Origin: Tridacna crocea
Lineage: Eukaryota > Mollusca > Bivalvia > Cardiida > Cardiidae
DNA: 64,000 nucleotides
Assembly: GCA_943736015.1 (NCBI GenBank)
Contig: OX031073.1
Coordinates: 31,275,210 to 31,339,209, forward strand
Direction: 5' to 3'
The translations under genes were made by a program, and so were the position numbers. Below, one piece after another: positions 21,535 through 33,671 of the stretch (the first letter of the stretch is position 1; every line of letters starts with the position of its first letter). The notes under the pieces are model-generated. The model saw only the letters and a program-made list of their open reading frames with translations. It ran no database searches and was not told the DNA's origin.

Positions 21535-22030
21535 TGGTTGTATTGGGGTTTAACGCCACTTTAACAGCTAAGGTCATATCGTGGCGGTCGGTGACCCACA
21601 TGTGTTTCCTGGCTTTCTCACACCGGTACTAACACAACTTTCTTTCCAAAGCCACCGACTACTTTTCTCACATGCTTCATCAGAGGTGAGCGGCGAAAAT
21701 ACGCCGGTGTAATGCAGAAAAAGGACCCCCATCACAAAATGACCCCCGGGTCATTTCTCGACGTAGAGGAATTACCCATGGGTCATTTTTCGACGTTGAA
21801 AAATGACCCGAGTCATTATTCTACGTCGAGAAATGACCCGGGGGTCATTCTTCGACGTAGAAAAATGACCCATGGGTCATTCCTCTACGTCGAGAAATGA
21901 CCGTGGGTCATTTTGTAATGGGGGTCATTTCTCTGCATTACACCGGAAAGAAGGTTCGCCTCAACCGGGTATCGAACTCACAACCACCAGGTCATGAGTC
22001 CGACACGCTCACCACCCGGGCGGGCTGCCT
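21535..22030 (-). mobile_element. tRNA-derived SINE B, interrupted by a nested-palindrome element
   Basis: Read on the minus strand, the head is 22030-21955 with B box gagttcgatacccgg. The body is ggtgacccac and gccaccgactacttttctca. The tail end is at 21535 (tattggggtttaacgccact). Family K sits inside at 21704-21946. Confidence 0.65.
21704..21946. mobile_element. family K nested-palindrome element, copy 1
   Basis: Terminal repeats ccggtgtaatgcag and ctgcattacaccgg enclose many alternating gggtcatt / aatgaccc blocks joined by ctacgtcgag-type palindromes. Self-complementary at several scales. Related copies at 34826 and 41194. Confidence 0.85.
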
Positions 22031-22039
22031 TGATCATTT

Positions 22040-22370
22040 TAGTACTAATGAACCAGCAGAGCCCTAGTAGCGCACTGGACTTGAGAACAGTAGGTCGGTT
22101 GTTCAGTCCCCGGCTCGTGCAATTTCTTTCCGAGGATTCATGATAGTCATTGCGACAGGATTCACCCCTCTCTCACCGCTCACCATTGTTTCGATGATGG
22201 TTATGTGGGAAAGCAGCCAGTGGTTTGGAAAGAATACTGTGCGGAATACTGGTAAAAAGAAACTCAAAGAAAGCATGGACAGGTGCACTAGCCGCCACGA
22301 TATAACTGAAGTAAAGTTCAAAAAGGCGTTTAACACCAACCAACTAATGAAATAAATAATTAAAAGCCCA
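22040..22370 (+). mobile_element. tRNA-derived SINE B
   Basis: The head ctagtagcgcactgga..ggtcggttgttcagtcccc has tRNA A/B-box character. The body has gttatgtgggaaagcagcca and gccgccacgatataactgaa, the end ggcgtttaacaccaacc. Relatives at 13348, 38085, 49050, 54515 and 59250. Confidence 0.7.
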
Positions 22371-22519
22371 GTAGAGGCAGAAAACAAATACCAAAGCAGG
22401 TGTCATAATACATTTAGATTTAAATAACACCATTCAAAGGTATGGAAACTGTTGTGTAGATGACAGTTTGTTATCGTGTGGTCGAGTCATGTGTTAGTCG
22501 CTGATTAAAAGAATTAAAA

Positions 22520-22790
22520 GAATTATCCCAGTTTTTGAACCTTTAAATCGATCACGACAACTTCAGGGAGGTTCATGAATACAACATCAAACAACCAATG
22601 ACCTTCAAATTTCTCCTTACCTGGACAATAACTAGTTTCTTCAAGCATTGTAAAAATAATCAATAATGCGTCTTGATTATCCGTTGTTGCTTTTGAGGTC
22701 AACAGGTCAAAAGTCAAGGTCATCATTGCCTGTAGCAACACTGAACCTTTTGTGGACAGTAGCTAGATCATGTACGTATTTGATCTACAT
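22520..22790 (-). repeat. gacctttgacc-type interspersed repeat
   Basis: The minus strand reads atgatgaccttgacttttga and cctgttgacctcaaaagcaa. This looks like a common non-coding molluscan repeat; the 72-codon ORF across it is not taken as a gene. Confidence 0.4.
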
Positions 22791-23135
22791 GTAAGTGCTT
22801 CAAATTAACAATGATAACCATTAGGAATGGTAGGTATTTGTTCTACATTGTCTTTTTGTGGACAATAGAATGAATGTCAAAGTCACAGTGAGAGCAAATG
22901 TCGTCGCCATTCACATCAAAGTAATTGTTGTGTGTAGGGATGAGTGCTTTACATATGTATATATTTATTAGGAATCTTGTTAACCATAGATTGATATTTC
23001 GATTTGGTGGGATTGCGGTTAAGTACTGCATGCCAATCCTCTTTTGGTTGATCAAACATACATTCTTCATTTGTCGAGCCATTTATATAGCAATGCAAAA
23101 CCAGCACATTTAATTCTGCCATGAAAACTTGATAA

Positions 23136-23356
23136 TTAACCCATTACCACACAATCCCTACTTTTGACGCCCCTGAGAAAGAAGCCTTTAGAAAACATTG
23201 TGGAAAAAAGAGAAAATGCTGGTAACCAGCATTTTCTCCTTTTCCCACATACCCTTCACAAAACAAATTTCAAATTTTCAGTCACTTTTATTTTGTTGTC
23301 TGCAAATGCTTTCGAATTGAACAAACCTAAAATTTTGTCGTTTGGTAATGAGTTAA
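23136..23356 (+). mobile_element. family A TTAA-MITE
   Basis: ttaacccattaccacac to ttggtaatgagttaa; a short deletion lies just after the hairpin. Confidence 0.9.
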
Positions 23357-23404
23357 AGAACTTGTTTGTGACAAAGAATTTGGTCCACATGCTCAATTAA
23401 CCCT

Positions 23405-23600
23405 CATCTAAATAACTAACTTCAAATTTCCAGTTCGATATTAATAACCAAAATAGTGCTGTTTCAAAGTTACAGTTTGGGGAATAATATCTCCTTATCG
23501 GTCAGTGTCAGATCAAAGATCAGGCTGCACGTTCTGTGCAGACTGATCTTGATCCACACCGTCTGCAATTGGTCAGGTAGTCGTGCTTAGCAGCCAAGGT
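23405..23600 (+). mobile_element. family D MITE, extended copy
   Basis: ataactaacttcaaatttcc, ggggaataatatctccttat, the hairpin gatcaggctgcacgttctgt, then ccacaccgtctgc. Confidence 0.75.
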
Positions 23601-23728
23601 GATAATAAATGGATTGTTCAGATTATCAATTAAAGATTTGGATCGTTGAAGAATCAAGAGAAATTTTATTATATAAGTGCGTAAAGCACAAGTTTGGCTA
23701 CTTTTCCTGCCCAAAGAAAGAAAGTTCA

Positions 23729-23926
23729 GGGCCTGTATTCACCAACCATTCTTGAGAATATTCTTAGTCTTATTCTTCCGAATTTTCTAGACTTGTAAGT
23801 AACACAACTTCTGATTGGCTAAACCATTCGGTTTAGCCAATCAGAAGTTGTGTTACTTACAAATTTAGAAAACCTTGGAGAATAAGACTAAGAATATTCT
23901 CAAGAATGGTTGGTGAATACGGGCCC
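23729..23926. mobile_element. family H foldback MITE, copy 2
   Basis: gggcctgtattcaccaacca to its mirror, nearly perfect over ~95-bp arms, with tip gctaaaccattcggtttagc. Confidence 0.92.
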
Positions 23927-24049
23927 AGACTGCCTTTCATTAATGCTGTAGGTCAAGACCAGACTGTCATTCTCATCTTGGATCTACACTGTCCGCCCTA
24001 CTACGACATGTTTTGGTAGAATATCCGGCTTGACTGAATCAGCGGACGG

Positions 24050-24262
24050 TATAGATGTTACTCATATCCTGCTAAATAACTGAAATGAAAGTTTTAAGCC
24101 AGTAGTAAAAACGCAAATGATGCTTTTTCAAACATACTTTTTGGAGAAGAATATCTCCTAATCGGACAGTGTAGATGAAGATCAGACTGCACGTTTTGTG
24201 CAGGCTGATCTTCATCTACACTGTCCACAAAAGTCGAGATCAGCAGCCGAAAGGTTAAGATA
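24050..24262 (+). mobile_element. family D MITE, best-preserved copy
   Basis: cctgctaaataactgaaatg, agccagtagtaaaaacgc, agaatatctcctaatcggac, the hairpin with agtgtagatgaagatcagac arms, then gtcgagatcagcagccgaaa. Confidence 0.8.
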
Positions 24263-24366
24263 AGACCCTTCCTTTTGTGAAGTCTGGCCTTACAACATGC
24301 TGTTGCACTTGGTGCTGAAGAGGCCTCATGCACATATGTATGCATTCTTGGACTTTCCCTACCAGA

Positions 24367-24490
24367 GTCTGTATTTACCAATCAGTAAAAATGCATTCTA
24401 AAGTCACACTTTGAAGGTTGCACCTTTTCTTTTCTGCCAAACCTTTTAGTTATGTCAATCAGAAATTGTATTACTTTGAAATAAAGGAAT
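24367..24490. mobile_element. family H foldback, very decayed
   Basis: gtctgtatttaccaatc, ttagttatgtcaatcagaaa and ttgtattactttgaaat follow the order of one arm of the family. Confidence 0.4.
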
Positions 24491-26909
24491 CAAAGCGTTG
24501 CAAACACTGGTGTAGCATTAATCAATGGAGCCACTGTGTGGAATTGATGATTTTAAAAAGATATAGAAATTAGGATAGGGGTTAAAGATACTTATTGCCT
24601 TACACTCAGTCGTAAGTACGTATTATTATTATTTTTATTTCTTTTATTTATTTATTTATTTATTTATCTTTTTTTTTTCTGTAAGGCAGTCAGCAGTCAC
24701 TCAGATTTGTAACCCTTAGGACCTCAGCTTGTTCTGGTATGAACATTGAACATTTGCTCTGCCAGTTCCTTTTAATGATTGTTAAAATTCGATCATGCAA
24801 CCACATTGAGTCTGCTCTCACCACTGGACTTATAAAACTCTGTAAGGAAGCTGTCAGTGGCCTCGGAAAAATAATGTTTACTTGTGAATAATTTGTCTGG
24901 AACACATTGATAGGTGCACCGACTGCTATAAAGTATTAAAATGCTGTTGAAATAGGATTTAACCCCTATAACTAAGTGTTCTTTTATCAAGATAGTTTAT
25001 GTATTGTACACACTCGTCCGTCAATATGAATTGTGTCTTCACTGAGTGAAAAGACATAATTATTTGGAAAACATTTTTTTATTATATGAAATCTTTCTTA
25101 GCGTCACAAATAGATACATTAGTGATATTTACACCAAAACTAAAAGTATTAACTATTTTTTAAAAAGAGACATCATCAGACTACATTGACTTTTTGTGTA
25201 CAACAGGAAAGAGTGAAAGAGACAAAAGCTTTTTAAACAAATCATGAGAACTTCAACATTTTTGTTTAAAGAATAGCCCGGTTATGTAATACACTTTCAT
25301 AATACTTCTAGTTGTGTGAGGCCATTCCTATTTACACCGCCTCAGGAGATACAGATTCTTAGAGACAAGTAAGCCTGAAACAAACAAACGTTTTTATACG
25401 CCCATGCAGACAACTTATATATGTACATATATGCTATAGCGAACAAGTCTAAAAAAACACTGCAAAGTACTGCAAATATTGCAAGCCAGGATACTGAGGT
25501 TACAATGAATTATTTCGATCTGTAAATATTCATGCACAGTCCAATAGAGCAGCATGCGATTATGTGGGATGAACAAGCCCAGGTCCGAACTAGTTTTTGG
25601 ACGAACAAGCCAGGGACTCATAGACCAGAAACCAAAGAGTATCATTGCAAATGTAGAAGGTTACGAGGGGGTAAAGTTGTTTTAAATGCTAAAGAAGTAT
25701 TTCCATGTTCGATGGATTTTCCAGTTGATTTTAACATGTAATTTTCAAATATAATTATGTCTACTCGTAAGTGCTATCGATTTATAGATAAGTATTTATT
25801 TATCTTAGAAAAGCTTAATTCGGTTTACTTCTTCGGTTTTGTACAAACTACGATACCATATTGAACTCATAGTGGCATTGTCTTCGACAAATGTTAACTC
25901 AAAACAACAATCCTCAATAATTACTATGGAATTGCAATGAAGAATTATTTTGGAAGCTAATTCAGTACTTCCAGGCTATTAGTTCCGAGGCATTGGATAC
26001 ATTCCCACATGCAAAAGCGTCAAAAACAATACGAGTCTTCCAAGCTATTCCCAATTTTGTTATTGTCCAGTGTTGACTTGATGTCCTTTTGTTGTTAGAC
26101 CGTGACCGATTGTTCTTTGTAAAAAGTTAACATGGTGTTACATTGACACGAATTTCATGTTGGCCTGGCGAAGTAAATATTTGTCAAATGTTGAACTAAA
26201 GGAGCATAAAACTAGATTTTGACCCAAAATGTTTCTGGCGATAGAATTTTTTTTATTGTAGAGATAAAAACAAATGGACGTGGCTGGTTACCATTTTTTT
26301 AATAGAAAAACACGAGAAGTCTGATCTTGGATCTACGCTGTTTTTCACCTTATGCTAAACTTTGGAGTTGTAATCGACTTTTTGACCTAAAAAAAAGAGA
26401 TCGACTTCATGAAGTTGACCGGGGAACTTAAGTGAAACTGAGCCTGTTCTGTAAATATTCGACGCAGAACTTTTTTAAAGAAACGTCACCTTTTACAGTC
26501 GAATCTAGGTTAGACACCACTTGATTTCAGCAACCATCTGCTTATGGAAAATTGTTTTTGATCATACACCCATCTATAAATTAAATGATTTGACTTGCAT
26601 TTGACGAGTGTATGCTTTAAGAGGTGACATTCACTTACACCCGTTTGATGGTCCTTTAATACAGGTCCTTACTGTATATCGTTTGTCGGTACCATTGGCT
26701 ATAGCAAGATATATCAAATTATTATTTTTTTTTAAAAATTTGGACATAAAGTGCTGATATAATGCGTTTAAAATTTTAATTTAGAGACAAATGGATTTTT
26801 TGGTTTTTAAGATGTTGAAATTGTTTAAACTTGCAATTATAGGCAACTTATTGTAAGAGACATACCTTTATTTATGACCAGTAGAAGGTCTTTTTACGCT
26901 TATCTTGCT
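24491..26909. other. 2.4 kb without a recognised feature
   Basis: Only a tttatttattta run at 24640-24665 and a decayed D-type trace (ctgatcttggatctacgctg, 26320-26340) are visible. No coding pattern, SLC4-like exon or transposon end was seen. Confidence 0.45.
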
Positions 26910-27105
26910 GAAGTTGTGAAATGAAACTTTCAAGCTGATAGTAAAAACCCAATTTTTGCTATTTCAAAGGTATTGTTTGAGACAGATGTGTCCTAATCGA
27001 ACACTGTAGATCCAAGATTAGACTGCACGTTCTGTGCAGTCTGATCTTGGATCAACAGTGTTCGCAAAAGGTCAGTAAGTCACCCTCCTTAAGCAAGACA
27101 GGATA
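26910..27105 (+). mobile_element. family D MITE
   Basis: gaagttgtgaaatgaaactt, agctgatagtaaaaaccc, cctaatcgaacactgtagat, the hairpin gattagactgcacgttctgt, cagtgttcgcaaaaggtc. Confidence 0.8.
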
Positions 27106-27109
27106 CACC

Positions 27110-27215
27110 AGAGTCCCAGCAGACAACTAGTGAAACCAAGGAAATACATGAATACAAGTGTATGAGCTGTTGCCGTGATATGACTGAAATTAAGTTAAAA
27201 GCGTTGTAAAAATAC
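27110..27215 (+). mobile_element. SINE B fragment
   Basis: gagctgttgccgtgatatga, ctgaaattaagttaaaagcg: the 3' part of SINE B. Confidence 0.5.
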
Positions 27216-27536
27216 ATTAGTGTGTATTTATTTTTCTGTATCATCGGGCAATAGAAATAAGCATACACAATTTCGGAAGGGGGGGGGGGTAATTTTGGGG
27301 AGATAAAGTACACACAGTACACCGCAAATCTAAATTTGGAGACAATTAAAGGTTTTCTTTTGTAACAAATTAAATGTTTAATTGAAAGGTCTTTACAAAA
27401 TTATTTATTTTCTGTGCATCGTTAAACACCAATATAAACAACGCTTGCGTTCAACTTCTCCAATGCCAGCTGCAGTAAAACCTGTTTTTTGTGACAGCCT
27501 GTGTATATCAAGCAACCTCTACTTAGCAAGCATCCT

Positions 27537-27750
27537 GTAACCTTTAACCACACAATCACTTATGTAAACGTTTCTGACTTTAATGCTTTTGAAAGCATTG
27601 TATTTACGGAAGAAAATGTTGCTTAACATCATTCTTGTCTTATTCCAACAATGTTTTATACTCTTTCTTCTGCTTACTTCCCTATTTGAACCAAATTTGA
27701 TTTGTGATCTGCAAAGGCTGTCAAAATTGAAAAGTCTAAAATTTCGGTGA
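27537..27750 (+). mobile_element. family A MITE, decayed
   Basis: taacctttaaccacacaatc, cattgtatttacgga..tccaacaatgttttatac, then aaagtctaaaatttcggtg. Confidence 0.65.
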
Positions 27751-27754
27751 GCTG

Positions 27755-28600
27755 TAAAAAGAACATCTTGTAAAAAGCCAGTAGCCTCCATTAAGCAAGC
27801 ACCTTGTAAAAAGCCAGTAGCTTCCCTTAAGCAAGCACCTTGTAAAAAGCCAGTAGCCGCCCTTAAGCAAGCACCTTGTCAATTTACATTTAAGCAAGCA
27901 CATTGTAAAAGGCCAGTAGCCTCCATTTAGCATTCACATTGTAAAAAGTCAGTAGCCTCCAATAACCAATCACCTTTTAAAAAGCCAGTAGCCTCCATGG
28001 AGAATGCAACTTGTAAAAAGCCGGTAGGCTTCATTAAGCAAGCACTTTGTAATAAGCCAGTACCCTCAATTTAACATGTGCCTTGTAAAAAACCAGTAGT
28101 CTCCGTTAAGCAAGCACCTTGTAAAAAAAACAACAGCAGACTACGTTAAGCAAGCACCTTGTAAAAAGCCAGTAGTCTCCATTAAGTAAGCAACTTGTAG
28201 AAAGCCAGCAATCTCTATTAAGCAAGCAACTTGCAACTTGTAAAAAGCCAGTAGCCTCCATTAAGCAAGCACAAAGTCAGTAGCCTCCATTAAGCAAGCA
28301 CCTTGTTAAAAGTTAGTAGTCTCCATTAAGCAAGCATCTTGTAAAAAGCCTTTAATCTCCATTTAGCAAGCACCTTGTAAAAAACCAGCAGACCCCATGA
28401 AGCAAGTACCATGTAAAAAGCCAGTAGCCCCCATTAAGCAATCACGTTATAAAAAGCCAGTAGCCTCCATTAAATAAGCACCTTGCATTAATCACAAAAC
28501 CTCTATCAAGCAAGTTCACTGTATAAAGTCAGCAAACCTCTATATAGCAAGCACCTTGCATTAGGCACACAACCTCTATCTAGCAAGTGCTCTGTATAAA
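27755..28600. repeat. degenerate ~35-bp minisatellite
   Basis: About 25 units of ccttgtaaaaagccagtag plus cctccattaagcaagca, strongly diverged and with length changes toward the right end. Non-coding; ORFs follow the period. It abuts a family A relic. Confidence 0.85.
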
Positions 28601-28924
28601 GCCAGTCAATTAATCAATCAATCAAGGCTTTTTTTTTCCTGTATGTCCTCCAAACATCTGCTCCCCACGATAGTCGCATAAACATGGAGTTGTTTGTAAA
28701 AGGGTTTTTGAACCACGTATACAACCATAAAATCTAAACAGTAAATTGATAATTAATTAACATGAGCCGTGCCATGGCAAGGGAGAGTTTAACTGCAATG
28801 CAGTGATATATGATACCGAGGAAGACATCAAATTATTCTTTTATCTATAAAATCATTTGGTCTTACAACCAGCTGAATCTCACGGTAGAATGGTCCTAAT
28901 ACATGCATAAATTTCACGTAAGGC

Positions 28925-29275
28925 AAAAGGTTCTGACCTAGGTTAGCATGTGCAGGCTGACCTGGGTCGATACTTTTCGCAGATGATCACACATTTCACG
29001 GTGTATTGCTCTGTGAAAAGAGGCGTGGTTTGCATTTGCGAAAAGTTTTGGCCCAGGCCAGCCTGCGCAGTCCGCGCAGGCTGACCTGGGCCGAAACTTT
29101 TCACTTATGATGAATTTTCTGCATGTTAAAGGACCAGTGTACCGCATGATTCAGTCGGCTGGTATACAAAACCAGATTTTATAGATCTATAATATTGCGA
29201 TGAATTGCTTGGTATCATGCATCCTTGAGATGCATTAAGCCCCCTTTTGCCAGAGCACGGCTCATATGTATCGAC
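28925..29275 (+). mobile_element. family E MITE, copy 2
   Basis: A half cassette at 28932-28984 (tgcaggctgacctgggtcga) and a full hairpin at 29039-29101 (gcgaaaagttttggcccagg). The tail includes aaggaccagtgtaccgcatg, tggtatcatgcatccttgag and one copy of the 50-bp array unit (gcccccttttgccagagcac). Confidence 0.8.
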
Positions 29276-29357
29276 CATAAAATCTGAAATTCCCATATAT
29301 GGTAATTCAAAATCATTAAGTTTTAAAATTAAAATATTAATTAATTTCTGTTTATTT

Positions 29358-29692
29358 GTGTCGACGGTATAAAATTCCCTCGAATGATAATTTATGTGGA
29401 CGACTAAAATTGTTTAACTCTCCAGTATCAATAACATGTGCAGACTGTAAATTATTTGTTCAAATGATGGAAACTGACTTTTAAATGGTAAAAAAAATGA
29501 GAAAAGGAGGACATTTATCAATTTTGCCTATTTTTATCTACGGTCTAAAATTCCCTTGTATGTTGATTTATCTGGGCGACTAAAGTTGTCAATATCAATG
29601 ACACGTGCAGACTATAAATTGTTTGTTAAAATGATGGAAACTGACTTTTAAACGATAAAGAAATATATAAGAACAGGAGGTCACTATTAAAA
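29358..29692 (+). repeat. ~170-bp tandem pair, diverged
   Basis: cggtataaaattccctcgaa..gatggaaactgacttttaaa recurs as cggtctaaaattcccttgta..gatggaaactgacttttaaa about 170 bp later. Non-coding. Confidence 0.7.
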
Positions 29693-30161
29693 ATCTGACA
29701 TATCCTTATTTTCTCACAATATTTTCAAAAGCCTTCTTTTCTGTATTGGAAAACACGGGATCATCCGTGACAGTTTAGATGAAGGTGGACAGCTTCCGCT
29801 ACTTGATACACTCATTGATGACGTAGCGGCTCGTGAAACTTGATTGGTCGAAAAAAAAATCTGCGGTTTTTTGCGCCATTTGACAATTTCATCAAAGAAG
29901 AATATCATAATAAATGTAATGACATTTAGCGAACGACCGCCCGCAATCCTTAATATGATAAACAAACATTTTTACCGTTTGGGTTTTTTTTTCATATGTG
30001 TATTTAAACGGTCCGGTAAAAGGAGCAATGCTTTTTGGTTTGTTCAAACTGTTTGCTCTTGTGAATCTTACGGTGTCTTAGTGTATTCCGTCTTTGTTAT
30101 GTTTCTTTATCTTCGAAAAATTAATTGAAATAGAATACTTTATATGGAGAACAGAGTTGAT

Positions 30162-30375
30162 TTCAACCCTTTGTCTCAATCATGTGTTTTATCAAGCCTG
30201 AAAGAATGGTGTTGAAAACATTGTGGAAAAGGGAGAAAGTGCTGGTTAACAGCTTTTTCTCATTTTCTCAAAGAATTTCCCTAAAAAACAGTTCCTGTCA
30301 TCTGCATATTTAATTAGTCGTCTACAAATGCATTCAGTTTGGATTGGTCTAAAATTTTGTCGTTAGGTTACAAGT
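30162..30375 (+). mobile_element. family A MITE, decayed
   Basis: caaccctttgtctcaatc, cattgtggaaaagggagaaa, tagtcgtctacaaatgcatt, attttgtcgttaggtt; it abuts a fresher copy. Confidence 0.75.
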
Positions 30376-30381
30376 TTATGC

Positions 30382-30612
30382 TGATAACCCTTTACCAAAC
30401 AATCCCTGGTTTTTACAACCCTGAGATAGAAGCCTTTTGAAAACATTGTAGGAAAAGGAGAAAATGCTGGTAACCAGCATTTTCTCCTCTTCCCACAATG
30501 TTTTCTACCCTTCACAAAACAAATTTCAATTTTTGAGTTTCGTCTATTTTGTCGTCTGCAAATGATTTCAATTTGGACCAGTCTAAAATTTTGTCGTTTG
30601 ATTATGAGTTAA
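30382..30612 (+). mobile_element. family A MITE
   Basis: gataaccctttaccaaac to gtttgattatgagttaa with a near-perfect hairpin; two A copies lie side by side in the same direction here. Confidence 0.88.
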
Positions 30613-30719
30613 TTACGTTGATGTGATTTAAAGAAAAAAGAATTGACATAGATTAAGAAAAGAAAACATGTAATAACATTTAACATTATATAGAGTGGGA
30701 TATCTTTAAAGTGTGGTGG

Positions 30720-30782
30720 ATTGAAGATAGAGTATCAGACTGTGGAGTCTGATCTTAATCTACAATGACTGCTAAAGTACAG
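30720..30782. repeat. family D hairpin, decayed
   Basis: gaagatagagtatcagactg, tggagtctgatcttaatcta, caatgactgc. Confidence 0.55.
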
Positions 30783-31472
30783 AAAATAATCATTACGCTC
30801 GAGAGGGTTCAGGGAGCAATAAGCGTGATTATGTTTCATTTGATGCATTTATATACATTCGCCATCAATTATGCTCATATACAATATAAATATGTTACAC
30901 CAAGTTAAAACATTGCGCCGTGGTGAGCAATGCAGCAGTCGATAGGTCGAACTTCGTAAATTCGGGTTAATTAACTGGTTTATGAAATACCAACAGAAAG
31001 ATACGAACTAAAAATTTTAATAGATATATGGTGTGAAAAAAAGTTTATCAGAGTGTATTTTTTTTCCAATTCAAAATTTGAAGATTAAAAAGAAAAATCA
31101 CTGATAAAAACATCGAAGCCGAAGTATTTGCATTTCATATATTGGATAAAATTATGATTTAATTTCATTGAAGATGAACATTACGCAAAACTGACATATA
31201 ATATGCGCGTTTGATTTTCGAAAATATATCTTTAAATGAGAGGAAATCGTCGATAGGGTTTTTATTTTTTCTTGCATAGTTTGTCGTGGGATACAGCAGC
31301 TGTGAGATTTTTTTTGAGGGACCCTGAGAGATTTTAAACGTTTAATTTGATATTAAAATTTTACGTGTATTTTCTTGCGTGATACGAGCTATTTAACGAG
31401 GACAAAATGAGAGGAACGCTACCAATGGATTTTCTGACATAGTAAGTAAGATCCGCCTGACGGTACCATATT
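30783..31472. other. no recognised feature
   Basis: AT-rich spacer; nothing coding or repetitive was recognised. Confidence 0.45.
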
Positions 31473-31632
31473 GGGTCCGTGTTTTCAACCAACCATTCTA
31501 AGTATATATAAAATTCTAAATTACAAGGCTAGCTATCTGATTGGCTGAGACGTTCCGTCTCAGCCAATCAGATAGCTAGACTTGGAATTTATCGTAAGAA
31601 TTGAAATTAGAATGATTGACAAATACGGACCA
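31473..31632. mobile_element. family H-like foldback, diverged subfamily
   Basis: gggtccgtgttttcaaccaa to tgacaaatacggacc, with the tip gattggctgagacgttccgt and its mirror. The ends match family H but the arm interiors differ and are shorter. Confidence 0.75.
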
Positions 31633-31849
31633 TCTTTATTTCTTACTGCTATGTATACTTGGCCACAACGATAATGACTGTTTAAAATATGATATTAATT
31701 AATTCAAGTCAAATTAAAGATATAATTTTAAGGAAAACAGTATGTTACGTAGGTATTGTACAAAATATTGCTGGAATAGGAGAAATTTCAGAAAATGAAA
31801 ATGAACTTGCTCCTTTTTCCAATAATGTTTGCAATCCGATTAAAGCAGG

Positions 31850-32650
31850 TGCGTTGCACGGTTTGATGCTTCCCAAAATAAAACTCTGTGGAGTATATTG
31901 TCGACACGTTATCTGTCCGTGCCTGCGTCTGTCTCTCCGTACGTGCGCGTTTTTGCACCTTATTTCTCAGTAACTACCAGATAAGATTCAACGAAACTCT
32001 GTGCAAGGCTTTCACGTAAAAAGGGCCTGCGCGTCTCGTCACCATACTAGTATTTCGTCTCAATCATTCTGTTTCCATGGTTTTGTCAATTATATGGCTC
32101 TTTCAGTTTTAGGTCCCTTATCTCGTCTCCACAATATTTTTTCAGCAACTATTTCACTGTGTAGAATTAAATTATACTTAATGAGAAATTTCCCAACAAA
32201 CAGGACTTTTGCATATTGTTAATACGTGTGATTTGATGATTTTTCTCATAGTTATGGCCCTTTGAATTGCGAGTCCCTGAACTTTTGGAGTTTTTTTTTC
32301 ATTGTTGCTTAGCAGCCACCAGCAAACAATGTGTAGAATTCAGTCAAAGTGTAAGGACAGCAAGAACAAGTTGTCAATATGTTTTGTTTGATTGTTTTTC
32401 TCAAGTTTATGGCTCGTTGAGTTTTAAGTCCGTAATTGCGTCGTTTCCGCGCTATTTCTCAGCAACCATTACGTGAAATTAATTAATTTAAACTTTAGGG
32501 TAAAACTTACCTATTTAAAAGACAAACACATTTTGTAAATTCGTTTTAGTTTGACTGAGTTTTCATAGTTATGGTCTTCTGAAATTTAGTTCCTAGTTTA
32601 GTCTTGTGCCATTTTTTTCAGCAACCACTGGATGATATTTCGGATAACTA
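31850..32650 (+). repeat. diverged ~180-bp tandem core, four units
   Basis: A phrase like 'atggccctttgaattg..agtccctga..tttctcagcaacca' recurs near 32090, 32255, 32405 and 32565. The layout resembles the core repeats of bivalve Helitron-like elements. No ends found; the ORFs are incidental. Confidence 0.5.
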
Positions 32651-32800
32651 TAACTCTTTAGCAAACGACAAAATTTTAGACTGGTCTAAATTGAGAGCAC
32701 TTGCAGACGACAAAATAAACGTAATGATTGAAATTTGTTTCCAGCAGGATAAAAACATCGTGGGAAAAGGATAAAATGATGGTTACCACACAGTATTTAA
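32647..32800 (-). mobile_element. family A MITE, right half missing
   Basis: taactctttagcaaacgaca, tagactggtctaaattgaga, cgtgggaaaaggataaaatg; it stops at the hairpin tip. Confidence 0.7.
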
Positions 32801-32811
32801 TCAAACTTAAA

Positions 32812-33188
32812 TGACTTGGGGGACTTGGTAAATCATGTCGGTCCGAGCCGAAGGCGAGGTGGCACCATGGTTCACCACAGCCGTGAACAAGTTTCAGAAT
32901 TCCCTGGCATCTGACCATTCGGCTGTGGGCGACATTATTCACGACAGGCGTGAACAAGTTTCCAAGTCCCATACCACGTGACCATTCGGCTCGGGGCTAT
33001 ATGATTCACGACAGTCGTGAACAAGTTTCCAAGTCCCCTGTCACATGACCATTCGACTCAAGGTGACATGGTTCACGACAGTCGTGAACAAGTTTCCAAG
33101 TCCCCTGTCACATGACCATTCTGCTCGGGGCGCCATGGTTCACGACAGCCGTGAACAAGTTCTCAATCGCCTGCCACCCGACCGTACA
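32812..33188 (+). repeat. family L: foldback arm expanded to a ~68-bp tandem array
   Basis: About five units of gttcacgacagccgtgaaca, agtttccaagtcccctg and catgaccattcggctcgggg. The first carries ccgagccgaaggcgaggtgg, the hairpin tip of the related element at the window's right edge. The array looks like expansion of one arm. Confidence 0.8.
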
Positions 33189-33409
33189 ACTTATATTGAC
33201 TGGAAATCTTTATTTCATGTACCTAAGCAGTTTTAAGGTCAACTCTTCCCAGAAATGTAAGTACGTCATGTCTAATGGCGCAATCATGATAATAATTTTC
33301 ATTCAACTATTTTATTTCCTCGTAGAGTAAATCAACAGACAAATTACAAAATCAAAGTGTAACTCTTTACAGACAAACCTGTATTTTTACCAGTCTGAGG
33401 AAAAAACTT

Positions 33410-33671
33410 GTGACCCATTACGCAAAAAGGGACCATCTAGTGTAACTGCGAAAAATGTCGACCCTGGTCAGACTGCGCGGATTGCGCAGGCTGACCAGGG
33501 TCGACACTTTTCGTTTTCATCAAATCATTTGTATGAAAAGTGGTCATTCTACCTTACTATGCAATCATATTTGAAGTATCAACTTAAATCGACCTGCAAT
33601 GTCTTTGATATGTTTTCAACTAATTGATGTACGGAATTCCCAGATTGTCATTTTTTGCTTGACGTGTCACA
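33410..33671 (+). mobile_element. family I foldback MITE, copy 2
   Basis: gtgacccattacgcaaaaag at the left and tgcttgacgtgtcac at the right. The cassette is gcgaaaaatgtcgaccctgg with tcagactgcgcggattgcgc. Confidence 0.85.

Noticed and set aside
22523-22741. 72-codon ORF with protein-like composition
   Set aside because: The DNA looks like a common gacctttgacc-type interspersed repeat; no splice or family support.
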